Below, piece by piece: positions 63,820-64,000 of a DNA stretch of 64,000 bases. Each line of letters begins with the position of its first letter. The stretch's first letter is position 1. The notes under the pieces were generated by a model that was given only the letters and a program-made list of their open reading frames with translations, did not search any database and had not been told where the DNA came from. Origin of the DNA: Prorocentrum cordatum (Eukaryota; Sar; Dinophyceae; Prorocentrales; Prorocentraceae); assembly GCA_963575745.1 (NCBI GenBank), contig CAUYUJ010003658.1, forward strand, positions 330,001-394,000, read 5' to 3'. Both the position numbers and the translations under genes were made by a program.

Positions 63820-64000
63820 TTCTCTTCCCCGTCGCACCCCGAGGCCAGTTTTAGGGCGGGCCGGGCGTTTCGCCTGAGATTTCCTCACGATATGATTCGG
63901 AAGCTGAAGAATTGACAGCAGTTCCACAGATGGGGGGCGGGTGGTTTTCAAAACGTGGCTCTCGCCTTAGCGCCGCGCGAATTAGCTTTATATTTTTACA
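63820..64000 (-). repeat. CR-B composite repeat copy 5 (reverse), runs off the window
   Basis: CCCGTCGCACCCCGAGG, GGGCGGGCCGGGCGTTTCGC, CTGAGATTTCC (63828-63885) is the head; GATGGGGGGCGGGTGGTTTT and CTCGCCTTAGCGCCGCGCGA (63928-63980) begin the first unit. Confidence 0.82.

Overview
This looks like nuclear DNA of a dinoflagellate. The main evidence is a threefold tandem relic of the dinoflagellate trans-spliced leader (DinoSL) at 53392-53443, placed just upstream of a LINE ORF1. Other support is the mix of decayed Copia and LINE polymerases, GC-rich spacers, very long tri- and dodecanucleotide repeats, and the lack of any recognisable housekeeping gene in 64 kb. I cannot name the genus.

Layout. 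1-1720: trinucleotide repeats. 1381-2281: an unidentified protein-like stretch broken across three frames. 3534-5311: first copy of a composite tandem repeat (TR-A). 7140-12130: an ancient Copia-type polyprotein on + (Copia-B), readable only in pieces through integrase, reverse transcriptase (RT) and RNase H. 12655-16480: repeat families (TTGGGGCC-type, a 73-bp array, GGCTGA, GAT). 18480-20700: a decayed LINE (LINE-2 copy 1). 22140-22760: composite repeat CR-B. 22801-30470: a complete LTR/Copia element on - (Copia-A) with 312-bp LTRs, a GGAGG target duplication and an initiator-tRNA-like primer site. 30656-31765: the 3' part of a third LINE type on - (RNase H plus Cys-rich tail). 32930-34600: a 1.7-kb imperfect palindrome of two CR-B copies. 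35895-42300: two more TR-A arrays, GAT repeats and CR-B pieces. 42360-46140: 12-bp minisatellites with a 183-bp TIR-bounded insert. 46170-50380: LINE-1 copy 1, interrupted by 0.95 kb of TTGGGGCC repeat. 53392-57680: LINE-1 copy 2 with SL relics, an open ORF1 and a decayed ORF2. 59850-62450: LINE-2 copy 2. 63820-64000: a CR-B copy running off the end.

The genes are parts of retroelements, not a host pathway. Copia-A encodes Gag-protease, integrase, RT and RNase H; Copia-B keeps degraded integrase, RT and RNase H. The LINEs encode ORF1 and an endonuclease-RT ORF2. All are broken by stops or frame changes, except that Copia-A Gag-protease and LINE-1 copy 2 ORF1 each remain open. The items most likely to be undescribed are the two composite repeat families (TR-A and CR-B), each with a conserved head, a tandem array of roughly 84-bp units and a conserved tail, and the SL-tagged LINE.
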